DNA from: Dehalococcoidia bacterium
Lineage (GTDB): Bacteria > Chloroflexota > Dehalococcoidia > SHYB01
Length of the DNA: 50,173 nucleotides
Reading direction: 5' to 3'
Assembly: GCA_009693015.1 (NCBI GenBank)
Contig: SHYB01000013.1
Location: forward strand, 1-50,173
Below are positions 1-8,161 of the stretch, one piece after another (positions within the stretch are counted from its first letter, which is position 1; each line of letters opens with the position of its first letter). Made by a program: the position numbers and the translations under genes. The notes below the pieces were generated by a model. That model did not search any database. It was not told where the DNA came from and saw nothing but the letters and a program-made list of their open reading frames with translations.

Positions 1-2
1 AG

Positions 3-272
3 TACCCGCGTGGCATCTTCGATTTCAACACCGGCGTGCTGCGCTGGGCGTGGCGTGAAGGTTTTTATGGCTACATGGCGCTTGGCACGGACAAGTACCC
101 GCCGTTCACGTTGGACGATGCGCCGGACTATCCCGCTGGCCTTTCCCTCGCCTACCCGGAGCGGATGCACCGCGGCCTGGCGCTGGTGAAGTGGCTCGAG
201 AAGCAGTCAAACCTCTGCTCACGTTGCTACTTCGTTGCTACTTCTCCGGCTTGTAGAGCGACTCTTCTTTAA
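3..272 (+). CDS. DUF4389 domain protein, C-terminal part (5' end outside window)
   Basis: The frame is open from base 3 and reads [20 protein letters not shown] then YPPFTL, the pattern I know from DUF4389 proteins (small membrane-associated proteins of unknown role, often with two copies of this unit). The start lies upstream of the window. The last residues are not family-like: the 11-bp unit at 223-233 is repeated exactly at 234-244. Without that duplication the frame would end at a TAG about 11 codons earlier, so the tail looks like the product of a small tandem duplication. Function unknown; family assignment is by motif recognition. Confidence 0.7.
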   Translation, partial: YPRGIFDFNTGVLRWAWREGFYGYMALGTDKYPPFTLDDAPDYPAGLSLAYPERMHRGLALVKWLEKQSNLCSRCYFVATSPACRATLL

Positions 273-322
273 TTCAATCAAACCTAGACCAAGCATAATG
301 CCGCATCTGGAGGAGCAAGCTC

Positions 323-1420
323 ATGATTGATTACAAGCTGATATCGGCGGATGACCACATGGACCTGTGGTCGCTGCCGCCGGATCTGTTCGTCAACCGC
401 GTGCCCGCCAAGATGCGCGACCGCGCGCCGCAGGTGGTGGACATGCCGCAGGGCAAGATGTGGAAGGCGGGAGAGTCCGTGCTGGGCCCCAGTGGCAGGG
501 CGCGCGGCAGCACCGTCCGCATGGCGGTGGACAAGGCCGGCCTGGAGAACGCGGATACGCGCCCGTCCACACCGGCGTTGCGCCTGCAAGACATGGACCG
601 TGATCACATCGAAGCGGAGGTGATCTACGGCGCGGTGCGCGGCTTCTCCATCGCCGATGTCGAGGTTAAGGAGGCATGCGTCCGCGCGTACAACGATTGG
701 GCACTGGAATTCAACGCCCAAGCGCCGCAGCGCCTCTGTGTGCTCTCCTACCTGCCGGTGCACAGCCCTGAGGCGTCAGTAAAAGAGTTGCGACGCGTGG
801 CGGCAGCAGGGCACAGGGGTACGGTGTTCGAGGCCTTCCAGGCCTCCGCGCCGATTTGGGACGCGCGCTGGAGCGCAATGTGGCAGGCGGTGGAGGAAAC
901 CGGCCTGCCCCTCAGCGTGCACCTGGGCAGCGGCACGAGCATGCTGAAGAACACACAGGGGTCATGGGAGTTCCCCGCGTTCGTCACCGTAGCCCCCATG
1001 CAGATGGACGAAGCGCTGGCGGCGTTGATCTTCAACGGGTCGCTGGAGCGCCACCCCAATTTCAAGCTGGTGCTCGGCGAGTCAGGCCTGGGCTGGCTGC
1101 CGTATGTGATCGAGCGGCTGGACCGCGAGCAGGACAACCACGGCGCGGGGGCGAAGGATTATCGCATCCAGATGCGCGCCAGCGAGATATTCCGGCGACA
1201 GGTGTACGCCACGTTCGAGGAAGACACGTTCGGCGTCAAGCACTGCATCCCCGCCATCGGCGAGGACAACGTGATGTGGGCGTCCGACTATCCGCACCCG
1301 GACAGCACGTTCCCGCATTCGCGCGAATCGGTGGAGCGCGACTTCGCGGGGGTTGATGCACGGCTGACGCGCAAGGTGGTGCGGGAGACGGCTGCAAAGC
1401 TGTACGGCTTCAAAGCGTAA
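323..1420 (+). CDS. Amidohydrolase-family TIM-barrel metal-dependent hydrolase
   Basis: 365 residues, normal for the amidohydrolase-2 (ACMSD-like) group, cytoplasmic, with no signal peptide. It opens with ISADDHMDL, which replaces the usual DxHxH metal motif with D-D-H. It then has HLGSGTS (metal His after strand 5), GESGLGWLPYVIERLD, and ends with MWASDYPHPDSTFP, carrying the conserved Asp of the last strand. These enzymes hydrolyse C-N or C-O bonds or decarboxylate ring-cleavage acids; the substrate cannot be told. A GGAGGAG Shine-Dalgarno sits at about 309-315. It is followed at once by a strong terminator and meets the next gene convergently, so it is a single-gene unit. Confidence 0.85.
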   Translation: MIDYKLISADDHMDLWSLPPDLFVNRVPAKMRDRAPQVVDMPQGKMWKAGESVLGPSGRARGSTVRMAVDKAGLENADTRPSTPALRLQDMDRDHIEAEVIYGAVRGFSIADVEVKEACVRAYNDWALEFNAQAPQRLCVLSYLPVHSPEASVKELRRVAAAGHRGTVFEAFQASAPIWDARWSAMWQAVEETGLPLSVHLGSGTSMLKNTQGSWEFPAFVTVAPMQMDEALAALIFNGSLERHPNFKLVLGESGLGWLPYVIERLDREQDNHGAGAKDYRIQMRASEIFRRQVYATFEEDTFGVKHCIPAIGEDNVMWASDYPHPDSTFPHSRESVERDFAGVDARLTRKVVRETAAKLYGFKA

Positions 1421-1436
1421 TCTCGATTGCCCGCCG

Positions 1437-1479
1437 AAAAAGAAGAGGCCCTCCGGCTGACCGGAGGGCCTCTTCTTTT
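1437..1479. terminator. Bidirectional intrinsic terminator
   Basis: Perfect 16-bp stem at 1441-1456 and 1461-1476 with a CTGA loop, preceded by an A-run and followed by TTT. The symmetry suits the convergent genes on both sides (amidohydrolase on plus, DapA-fold gene on minus). Confidence 0.9.
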
Positions 1480-1502
1480 GTCCCTTTGCTTACCGGATCG
1501 GC

Positions 1503-2414
1503 CTAGAGGCCTTCGAGCTTCTTGATGTTGCAGTCGGCGATGTGTTTCTTCAGCGCCGCGATCTCGGTGTCCGTCAGCGGCAGGTGGGGATCGCGGGTGT
1601 AGGCGCCGGGCAGACCCAAAATCTGCATCGCCGCTTTGGTGGAGCGGACGCTGGACCCGCTGACGAAGGGCCGCGTCTGGAACTTCATCACAGTGTGGTA
1701 GGCGTCAAAGGCCTTCTGATAGTTGCCCTTCTTCCAGTGGGTGATCACCGACTGAGAAATCTTGGGAATGACGTTGCCGTCAGACGTGAGGAAGCCGGAG
1801 GCGCCCACGGCAAGGGAGGTCATGGCGAGCTGGCTGCCGCCGGTATGGATCATCACGCGCTCCGGCAAGAGCTTCACCGACTGCACCAGGTAGCCGATGT
1901 CCGGACTGGTGAGGTGGAAGCCCACCAGGTGGGGATAGTCCGCCACTAGGCGGGCCATCATCGCCGGTGGGGTGAAGTAGCCCATGCCCATGTGGCTGGA
2001 GATGACGCAGGGGATGCTTACCGTCTCCAGGCACTTGCGCCAATAGTGCTCCAACTCTGATTCCGTGGGCTTGTTGCCGTGGCCCAGGTCGAGCGAGTAA
2101 ATCTGCGTAACGTCTACGCCGGTGGACGCCGCCAGCTTGAGAAACTCCTGCATCTGCTTCAGCGTACGCGCTTCCACGCCCATGGAGCCTATCCGCACCT
2201 TGCCCTTCAGCTCCTTCACGCATAGCATCAGCAGCTTCTCCACCTCAGGGGTGGTCATCGAGTACTGCTCGCCGGGGGACGAACCGCCGGCAAAGAATGC
2301 GATACCCGCGTCGGCGATGCGCTGGCAGTGCACGCGCATCGCCCCTTCATCAAACTTGCCGCGCTTATCAAACGTGGTAATGCCGATAACCGCCGCGCTG
2401 GGAGTCCTCGCCAT
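1503..2414 (-). CDS. DapA-fold (dihydrodipicolinate synthase-like) protein without Schiff-base lysine, paralogue 1
   Basis: 303 residues, the usual DapA/NAL length. GITTFDKRG at the N-terminus and GGSSPGEQ (in place of GTTGE) mark the family. Aligned by eye to E. coli DapA, the IGIKEATG strand reads VGFHLTSPD, so catalytic Lys becomes His167, and LYNVP reads ISSHM, so Tyr133 becomes Ser. Tyr107 is also lost in SLDLGHGNKP. His112, His141, His167 and His190 fall at the ends of successive predicted barrel strands and are shared with the neighbour at 2497-3444. The Schiff-base aldolase reaction is therefore unlikely; a metal-based active site is my inference. AGGAGG lies just before the ATG. It probably forms an operon with its paralogue. 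Confidence 0.8.
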   Translation of the reverse strand: MARTPSAAVIGITTFDKRGKFDEGAMRVHCQRIADAGIAFFAGGSSPGEQYSMTTPEVEKLLMLCVKELKGKVRIGSMGVEARTLKQMQEFLKLAASTGVDVTQIYSLDLGHGNKPTESELEHYWRKCLETVSIPCVISSHMGMGYFTPPAMMARLVADYPHLVGFHLTSPDIGYLVQSVKLLPERVMIHTGGSQLAMTSLAVGASGFLTSDGNVIPKISQSVITHWKKGNYQKAFDAYHTVMKFQTRPFVSGSSVRSTKAAMQILGLPGAYTRDPHLPLTDTEIAALKKHIADCNIKKLEGL

Positions 2415-2496
2415 AATGCCTCCTTGTACTGCTCCGTCGTTGCCTCAAAACCGTGCGAGTATACAGGCGCGGTGCGAAACGGTAAAGCAGTTGCGG

Positions 2497-3444
2497 TTAT
2501 CGCTTGCTTTTGCCCTTTGGCGCTGCGGGCAGCTTGATCTTCTCGATGCGGGGGATGTCCAGTCGCACGAGGGCCTCCCGCACCTGCTGCACCTGCGCAT
2601 CGGTGAGGGGCACGTGCGGGTCGCGGATATGGTGACCAGCAAGGCCCAGCACCTGCATCGCCGCCTTCTGCCAGCGAACGCTGGCGCTTCCAAAGGTGTT
2701 GACGGTGAACAGACGCATGAAACGGTGATACGCCTCGTGCGACTTGGGATACCGCCCAGCGGCCCAGTGGTCAATGATGGACTGCGCCAGGCGCGGCGCC
2801 CAGTTGGCCTCGGCGGCCAGAAACCCTGACGCCCCCATAGCCAGGCCGGTGAGGGCGTGCATCGGCCCGCCGACATGGACGGTGACGCGCTCGGGAATGA
2901 CATCCAGCGCCCGCACGAGGTAGCCGATGTCCGGGCTGGAGATGTGGTAGCCGACAAGCTGGGGATAGTCCATTGCCAGCCGGCGCATCATATCCGGCTG
3001 GATCACATAGCCCATTGCGGAGTGGCTGGAGATGACGGCGGGAAGGCGCACCTTCTCCAGGACGGTGCGGTAGTAGCGCTCCATCTCCGCTTCCAGCGGC
3101 TTGTTGCCGTGGCCCAAATCGAGCGAGTAAATCTGCGTGGCGTCAACGCCGCTTGCCTCCGCCACCTTGACGAAATCCAGCATCTGCTGGATGGTGCGCG
3201 GCTCCACACCCATAGATCGAATAGAGACCTTCCCCTTCAGCTCCTTGGCGCACAGTGCCAGGAGCTGCTCTACTTCTTTGATGGGCATGGCGTACTGCTC
3301 GCCAGGGGAGGAGCCGCCGGCGTAAAAGCCGAGGCCCGCCGCGGCAATGCGCTGGCAGTGTTCGCGCATGGCGCCGGGGTCGAAGCGGCCCTTCGCATCA
3401 AACGTAGTGATGCCGATGGCGTAGGCGCTGGGTGTGCGTGGCAT
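2497..3444 (-). CDS. DapA-fold protein without Schiff-base lysine, paralogue 2
   Basis: 315 residues from the ATG at 3444, chosen because AAGGAG lies just upstream and the first residues (MPRTPS) then match the MARTPS start of the neighbour; the open frame runs on to 3555. It is collinear with the downstream paralogue over nearly the whole length, including YSLDLGHGNKP, VISSH, GYHISSPDIGYL and VHVGG, with His112, 141, 167 and 190 at identical residue numbers. As in the partner, the DapA catalytic lysine and both catalytic tyrosines are absent. The C-terminus adds a basic tail (KGKSKR). A tandem duplication that kept this altered site in both copies argues for selected function rather than decay. 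Confidence 0.8.
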   Translation of the reverse strand: MPRTPSAYAIGITTFDAKGRFDPGAMREHCQRIAAAGLGFYAGGSSPGEQYAMPIKEVEQLLALCAKELKGKVSIRSMGVEPRTIQQMLDFVKVAEASGVDATQIYSLDLGHGNKPLEAEMERYYRTVLEKVRLPAVISSHSAMGYVIQPDMMRRLAMDYPQLVGYHISSPDIGYLVRALDVIPERVTVHVGGPMHALTGLAMGASGFLAAEANWAPRLAQSIIDHWAAGRYPKSHEAYHRFMRLFTVNTFGSASVRWQKAAMQVLGLAGHHIRDPHVPLTDAQVQQVREALVRLDIPRIEKIKLPAAPKGKSKR

Positions 3445-3540
3445 GGCGGCTCTCCTTGCAAAACAGTGGGCTGGAGTATAGCCGGGGTATTGCCCCGCAA
3501 CAAGCTGACGTACTGGCCCAGCAGGCATGGCACGCGGCCC

Positions 3541-3568
3541 TTGACTAGGCGTCACGCGCTGGTACTAT
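3541..3568 (+). promoter_or_regulatory. Sigma-70-type promoter for the alpha/beta hydrolase
   Basis: TTGACT at 3541-3546 and TACTAT at 3563-3568, 16 bp apart, about 90 bp before the start at 3656. Pattern match only. Confidence 0.5.
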
Positions 3569-3655
3569 TGTGGCGCGTAACCAGAGATGGGGGACGCGAT
3601 ATCGCAGGCTGTTGGATGCTGCGCATTGCCGCGGCACATACAAGGGAGGCGCTGG

Positions 3656-4594
3656 ATGCGACGCGATGTAGAGTTCAAGAGCAAGGGCGACACGATTCGC
3701 GGGACGCTGATCACCCCGGACAAGGGCCGGGGGCCGTATCCCACGGTGATGATGGCGGGCGGGTGGTGCTACGTCAAAGAGATCGTCATGCCGCACTACG
3801 CCGAGTTCATCGTCAAGTCGGGCATCGCGGTGCTGCTGTTCGACTACCGGCGGTTCGGCGCCAGCGAGGGCGAGCCGCGCCAGCACATTGACCCGTGGGA
3901 CCAGATCGAAGACTACAAGAACGCCATCACATTCGCTGAGGCGCAGCCGGAGGTGGACAAGGACCGCATCGGCGTGTGGGGGATTTCTTATAGCGGCGGG
4001 CACGTCATCGTCATCGGTGCCACGGATCCGCGGGTGAAGGCGGTCGTGTCCAACATCCCCGTGGTGGAAGGCTACACCAACATGCGGCGCGTGCAGGGGG
4101 AGCTGCGTTTCCAGCAGCTGGTGAAAAACATCACCGAGGACCGCCGCAAGCGGTTCGCCAACCCCAAGGACCGGGCGTACATCCCCATGTCCACGCCGGA
4201 CAACAAGGAAATCTCCACTTGGCCCTTCCCCGACGTCTACGAGATCTTCGCCAAGATCAAGAAGGCGGAGGCGCCGCGCCATGAGCACTTCAGCACGCTG
4301 GAGTCCGTGGAGCTGCTGATGAACTACAACATCTATCCCTTCTGCGAGCGCATCTACAACACGCCCACGCTGATGATCGTGGCGGAGAACGATGAGAAGA
4401 CGCTGTGGGACCTGGAGATCAAGGCCTACAACACCATCGCCGCGGCCAACAAGAAGCTGATCGTGCTGCCCCACGTCTCGCACATGAGCTTGTATTCGCA
4501 AAAATCGCACCTGCAAGTTGCAGGCGAGGCGGCGGGCGAATGGTTCGCCAGGCACCTTGTCGCGGCGCCGGAGCTCGCCGCGACGCACGCGTAG
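3656..4594 (+). CDS. Alpha/beta hydrolase (dienelactone hydrolase / X-Pro peptidase-like)
   Basis: 312 residues from the ATG at 3656, which has AAGGGAGG about 7 bases upstream; the open frame begins earlier at 3587 but that stretch has no family character. A strand-rich N-terminus is followed by VMMAGGWCYVKE (oxyanion region), LLFDYRRFGASEG, then the nucleophile elbow GISYSGG (Ser), VAENDEKT (acid Asp) and HVSHMSLY (catalytic His). This order is that of serine esterases and peptidases with a small helical lid (roughly residues 150-220). No signal peptide, so cytoplasmic. Substrate unknown. It is closed by a hairpin at 4623-4655 before the M20 peptidase gene. Confidence 0.85.
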   Translation: MRRDVEFKSKGDTIRGTLITPDKGRGPYPTVMMAGGWCYVKEIVMPHYAEFIVKSGIAVLLFDYRRFGASEGEPRQHIDPWDQIEDYKNAITFAEAQPEVDKDRIGVWGISYSGGHVIVIGATDPRVKAVVSNIPVVEGYTNMRRVQGELRFQQLVKNITEDRRKRFANPKDRAYIPMSTPDNKEISTWPFPDVYEIFAKIKKAEAPRHEHFSTLESVELLMNYNIYPFCERIYNTPTLMIVAENDEKTLWDLEIKAYNTIAAANKKLIVLPHVSHMSLYSQKSHLQVAGEAAGEWFARHLVAAPELAATHA

Positions 4595-4622
4595 GGCACG
4601 TCCCTCACACACGCCGGCATAG

Positions 4623-4655
4623 AAGCGGCGGGGCCTGTGCCCCGCCGCTTTTTCT
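4623..4655 (+). terminator. Intrinsic terminator between hydrolase and M20 peptidase
   Basis: GC-rich 11-bp stem at 4623-4633 and 4640-4650 with a CCTGTG loop, followed by TTT-C-TT. The T-rich tail abuts the ribosome binding region of the next gene (ATG at 4669), so any transcript of that gene must read through it or start within it. Confidence 0.75.
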
Positions 4656-4668
4656 TGAGCGAGGCGCC

Positions 4669-6075
4669 ATGAGCAAGCTAGCGATTGATGACGCGGGGTT
4701 GGACGGGTATATCGCGGCATGCCGCAACGAGTATGAAGCGGCGCTGCGCGCGCTGGTGGAGACGCCCACGGTGAGCGCCGACCCGGCGCGGGCCGCGGAC
4801 GTGAGGCGCGGGGCCACGCTTGCCGCCGAACTGATACGCCAGTGCGGCGGCGAGGCGCAGATCGTAGAGACGGGCGGGCATCCTCTGGTGCTGGGGCGGC
4901 TCGGCAGCGGCAACACCAAGCGCGGCATCGCGGTGTACAACCACCTGGACGTGCAGCCCGCGGAAGAACCGGAGTGGCAGCACGACCCGTTCCGCCTGCG
5001 CATAGACGGCGAGCGCTATGTGGGACGAGGGACCACGGACGATAAGGGGCCGGCGCTGGCGGCGCTCTTCGCGGCGCGATACGCCGTGCAGCACGGCGCG
5101 ACGGCGGACGTGCAGTTTATCTGGGAGTTTGAGGAGGAGATCGGCAGCCCGCATTTTGACGCGGCCATCGCGGTGCAGGCGAAACGTCTGCCCGTGGACG
5201 CCGTCCTGGTATCGGACACCGTGTGGATCGCGCGGGGCATACCGGCAATCGCCTATGGGCTGCGTGGCCTGCAAGGGGCGCGGCTGGTGCTGGAGACAGG
5301 GGTAAAGGACACCCATTCGGGCCTCACCGGCGGAGCGGCACGCAACGCCGTGGGGGAGCTGGCGCAGGTGCTCAGCCGCTGCTGCAATGCGGCGACGGGA
5401 AGGGCGCTGATCCCCGGCTTCTATGACGACGCCGCGCCGCTGGCGGCAGACGAGGTGCGCGAATTCCTGGCGTCCGGCTTCAGCGTGGCGGAGTTCCAAC
5501 GAGCGCACGGACTACGATCGTTGCGCACGCAAGATGCGGAGACCGTGGTGCGCCGCATCTGGGGCGAGCCGACGTTCGAGGTGCACGGGATCGCCGGCGG
5601 CTACGGCGGGCCGGGGATCAAGACCATCGTGCCGCAGCGGGCGGAGGCGAAGGTAAGCATGCGGCTTGTGCCCAACCAGGAACCCGCCAGGATGCTGCGC
5701 CTGCTGACGGCGTTCGTGCAGAGCATCAACCCTGACATCCGCGTGGAAGACGCGGGAGCGTTGCCCTGGTACCTGGGCCAGCGCTCCGGCCCGTACGCCG
5801 AAGCGGCACGCCGCGCGATCGCCTATGCGTTCGGCAAGAGCCCGGCCTTCGTGCGGGAAGGGGGGTCTATCGGCGCGGTGGTAGCGATGGAGCGGCACTT
5901 GCACGCGCCGGTGCTGCTCATGGGGCTGAGCCTGCCGGAGCACGGCTATCATGCGCCCAACGAGTATTTCGACTGGGGTCAGGCGGCAGGCGGCATGAAA
6001 GCCTTCGTCCGCTTTTTCGCGGAGGCGGGGGGAATCGGCGCGCGGCAGAGGCCTTGGCAGCCGCGCGCCGTCTAG
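4669..6075 (+). CDS. M20-family metallopeptidase (dipeptidase / ArgE-DapE-CPG2 type)
   Basis: 468 residues from the ATG at 4669; the open frame extends upstream to 4405 but overlaps the previous gene and terminator. Metal ligands are visible in family order: NHLDVQP (His, catalytic Asp), GRGTTDDKGP (bridging Asp), FEEEIGSPHF (general-base Glu and ligand Glu), VLVSDTVW (Asp) and HGYHAPNEYF near the C-terminus (last His). The middle third is the dimerisation lid. These di-zinc enzymes cleave dipeptides or N-acyl amino acids in the cytoplasm; the length fits the longer PepV/CNDP-like branch. No partner gene suggests a substrate. Confidence 0.9.
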   Translation: MSKLAIDDAGLDGYIAACRNEYEAALRALVETPTVSADPARAADVRRGATLAAELIRQCGGEAQIVETGGHPLVLGRLGSGNTKRGIAVYNHLDVQPAEEPEWQHDPFRLRIDGERYVGRGTTDDKGPALAALFAARYAVQHGATADVQFIWEFEEEIGSPHFDAAIAVQAKRLPVDAVLVSDTVWIARGIPAIAYGLRGLQGARLVLETGVKDTHSGLTGGAARNAVGELAQVLSRCCNAATGRALIPGFYDDAAPLAADEVREFLASGFSVAEFQRAHGLRSLRTQDAETVVRRIWGEPTFEVHGIAGGYGGPGIKTIVPQRAEAKVSMRLVPNQEPARMLRLLTAFVQSINPDIRVEDAGALPWYLGQRSGPYAEAARRAIAYAFGKSPAFVREGGSIGAVVAMERHLHAPVLLMGLSLPEHGYHAPNEYFDWGQAAGGMKAFVRFFAEAGGIGARQRPWQPRAV

Positions 6076-6108
6076 CGCCTGTGCCGCGCCCGCCGCCGCT
6101 CTTGCCGA

Positions 6109-6545
6109 TGGCTGGACGGTTACTATGCAGTTGTTAAGGGACCCCTGGCTGATCGCGCCAGGGGTCCCGCGTGGCCCGGCCCAGGTCTGCGCTCGCCTGG
6201 GAGTGGACGGCGATAGGTCGCCGGGGTCAGGGTGGAGGGGAAGGGGAAGGATCGCCTGGGGACGCGGGCCGGGGATGCCTGCGGGGCGCTGCGTCGCGCA
6301 CCGCGAGGTGGGAGGGTGGCCCGCCCGGCGCTGCAAGGGAGTGTGGGATTGCGGGGATGACGCCCGCAGGGGCCAGCACCAGATGAGAAGCGCAGGGAGC
6401 CGCTCCTTTTATAAGCCTGCGCAGGGGAATGCCGTCCCAGGCAGGCCTCCTCGATACGCCAGTCTCGCGTAAAGGCGGCGGCGATCTTTGCCATAGCGCA
6501 CGCCAGCGCGGAGTAGAGCTAATGTTCATACACGTAGCATATGCG
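6109..6545 (+). repeat. Large dispersed repeat A, copy 1 (non-coding, structured)
   Basis: About 430 bp, matching 28753-29170 in the same orientation from GCTGGACGGTT to the block TGTTCATA-x-GTAGC near the end. A perfect 12-bp hairpin lies near the 5' end (GGGACCCCTGGC, loop TGATCGC, complementary arm; about 6138-6168), and a 6-bp stem CCCAGG/CCTGGG at 6180-6201 is identical in both copies. Differences between the copies show no codon periodicity in the stretch I compared, so I do not read it as a gene. It starts 34 bp after the M20 stop. It could be a structured RNA or the remains of a non-autonomous element. Confidence 0.75.
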
Positions 6546-6557
6546 ATGGGGAGGGAA

Positions 6558-6643
6558 AAGGGGTAAGAGACTGCGCTAACGCCAGCCGCCATCAAGGGGG
6601 AAGGGGTAAGAGGCTGCGCTGACGCCAGCCGCCATCAAGGGGG
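6558..6643 (+). repeat. 43-bp tandem duplication
   Basis: Two adjacent 43-bp units, 6558-6600 and 6601-6643, differing at two positions, each ending in GCCATCAAGGGGG. The unit end resembles the short C/G-run repeats seen at 30195, 31220 and 34275. Confidence 0.85.
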
Positions 6644-6654
6644 AAGGTGAGGAG

Positions 6655-6750
6655 CACGCCACTCCACCAGGTTGCCACGGGCGCCGTTGGCGGACTCGGG
6701 CCGATGGAATCGGCCTCTCGAGGACTCGACAATGACAGGGCGGGGGCATA
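6655..6750 (+). repeat. Dispersed repeat D, copy 1 (TTGCCACG...CGATGGAATCGG...AATGACAG)
   Basis: CCACCAGGTTGCCACGGGCG, then GCCGATGGAATCGGCCTC, then ACAATGACAG. The same ordered blocks recur at 29262-29340, and parts at 31263-31305, 43075-43125 and 47266-47335. GCCGATGGAATCGGC is itself a short palindrome. No gene is seen in 6076-7050. Confidence 0.65.
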
Positions 6751-6842
6751 GATCAGCGCCGCGCGGGGGGCAGGGCGCCTTGCCCGAAAATTCCCGCAAA
6801 TCTGTCGCAAGGCAGAAAATACCGGGGAGCAGGTGACAGACC

Positions 6843-6948
6843 CCGTTGCTCCCACCCACCCGCCCACAGAGGTGGTGTGAGAGATACAAGGGGACACCCC
6901 TTGTGCTCCCCGGCAGAGGAGGCCGGGCCTCCTCTGCACTCCTCCAGG
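6843..6948 (+). repeat. Composite hairpin repeat B, copy 1
   Basis: It begins CGTTGCTCCCACCC, passes through a block ending AGGGGACACCCC, and finishes with a near-perfect palindrome at 6913-6937 (GCAGAGGAGGCC / GGCCTCCTCTGC) followed by ACTCCTCC. The closest relative is 24937-25062; more distant copies lie at 32287, 33144, 39246 and 40619. The hairpin may also end transcription from the minus-strand gene whose stop is at 7051. Confidence 0.7.
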
Positions 6949-7050
6949 TTTGAGCGACGGTATGCGTCTTGTCAGGCAAGGCCGGTCAGGGCTGGGAGGC
7001 AGGCACGGGTGTTGGAGGAGATGCGGGCGAATCAGGAGCGAATGCGGCGG

Positions 7051-8124
7051 CTACTGCAACAAGCCAACCTTTCGCAGCAGGGCGATCGTGCCCTGGAGGT
7101 CGGCGAGGTTGCTCAGGTCCAGGAGCGGCGGATCCAGGCTCGTGAGCGGCGGCACCCCCCCCTCTGGAGAGGGCACTCCCGCCACCAAGGGATACTCAAA
7201 GGTCCGGCTAGCGAAGTAGGTCTGGGCATCAGAACTGAGCAGGTAGTCGATAAACTTCTGGGCAGCATCCAGGTGCTTGCCCGTCTTGACGATCCCGACG
7301 CCAGCCACATTGACCAGGGCGCCAAGATCGCGGCCTCCGAAGTAGAAGTTCTTGGCGTTGAGACTTTCGCCACGCTGCTTGGTGATTTCTTGCACGTAGT
7401 AGTGATTGACGAAGCCTGCGTCAATCTCCTCGTTGGACACCGCGAGGACAATGGCGGGGTTGGTGGAATAGGACTTGGCGCCGTTGGCTTTGATGCCCTC
7501 TAGCCAGAACTGCGCCGCGGCGTCTCCAAGCTGCACACGGAGCGCGGTGACGAATGCCTGGAAGGAGCCGTTGCTCGGCGCCCAGCCGAGTCTGCCCTTC
7601 CATTTGGGGTCAGTGAAGCCGAGGATAGAGACGGGAAAATCGCGTTCGGGGACGACGCTCTTGGTGTTGTACACCACGGTGCGTACGCGCCCGGAGACGC
7701 CCACCCAGACGCCCTGGGGAGAGCGGTAACGAGGGTCAACCTTCTGCAGCGTGTCGTTCGGCAACGTGGCCAGAAAACCTGCCTGCGCCAGAGCGCCCAG
7801 CGCACCAGCATCTTGCATGAGGACGACGTCCGCGGGGGAGTTTTTCCCTTCTTCCAAAACGGTTGCCGCAACGGCAGACGTGGAGGCGTACAGGGTGCGC
7901 ACCTTGATGCCGGTGGCCTTGGTGAAGGCCTCCAGCGCTGGCTTGATCAAGTCTTCCGTTCTGCCGGAGTAGACGACCAGCTCCGTGCTGGCCGCCGGGG
8001 CTGGCGACGGCCCCGCCTGCGACTCATTTGCGTCACCCCCGCACGCGGCGACAATCATGCCTACGATCAACGTCAATCCAACGAACAGGAGCCAACGGCG
8101 GTTCCATCGGCTAAACCAAGACAT
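7051..8124 (-). CDS. Iron(III)-type ABC transporter substrate-binding lipoprotein (FbpA/FutA-like)
   Basis: 357 residues from the ATG at 8124, with AGGAGG about 10 bases upstream. A basic N-terminus, a hydrophobic segment and a lipobox ending VAAC (Cys about residue 27) show a lipoprotein anchored outside the membrane. ELVVYSGR at the start of the mature domain, the double tyrosine in NHYYVQEI and the C-terminal hinge pattern are those of Fe3+-binding FbpA/FutA/AfuA proteins, where adjacent tyrosines ligate iron. No permease or ATPase gene is adjacent, so it is an orphan binding protein here. Upstream lies a 28-bp palindrome suited to a metal-dependent repressor. A thiamine or phosphonate binder is a weaker alternative. 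Confidence 0.85.
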   Translation of the reverse strand: MSWFSRWNRRWLLFVGLTLIVGMIVAACGGDANESQAGPSPAPAASTELVVYSGRTEDLIKPALEAFTKATGIKVRTLYASTSAVAATVLEEGKNSPADVVLMQDAGALGALAQAGFLATLPNDTLQKVDPRYRSPQGVWVGVSGRVRTVVYNTKSVVPERDFPVSILGFTDPKWKGRLGWAPSNGSFQAFVTALRVQLGDAAAQFWLEGIKANGAKSYSTNPAIVLAVSNEEIDAGFVNHYYVQEITKQRGESLNAKNFYFGGRDLGALVNVAGVGIVKTGKHLDAAQKFIDYLLSSDAQTYFASRTFEYPLVAGVPSPEGGVPPLTSLDPPLLDLSNLADLQGTIALLRKVGLLQ

Positions 8125-8161
8125 GGCGAAGATTCCTCCTGTGGAATTGTATGCACATGTA

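Noticed and set aside
6123-6595. Minus-strand frames within repeat A conserved in both copies
   Set aside because: Gaps between copies are multiples of three, but substitutions in the stretch compared fall on all codon positions and the proteins are Pro/Arg-rich with no domain, so similarity comes from the repeat itself.
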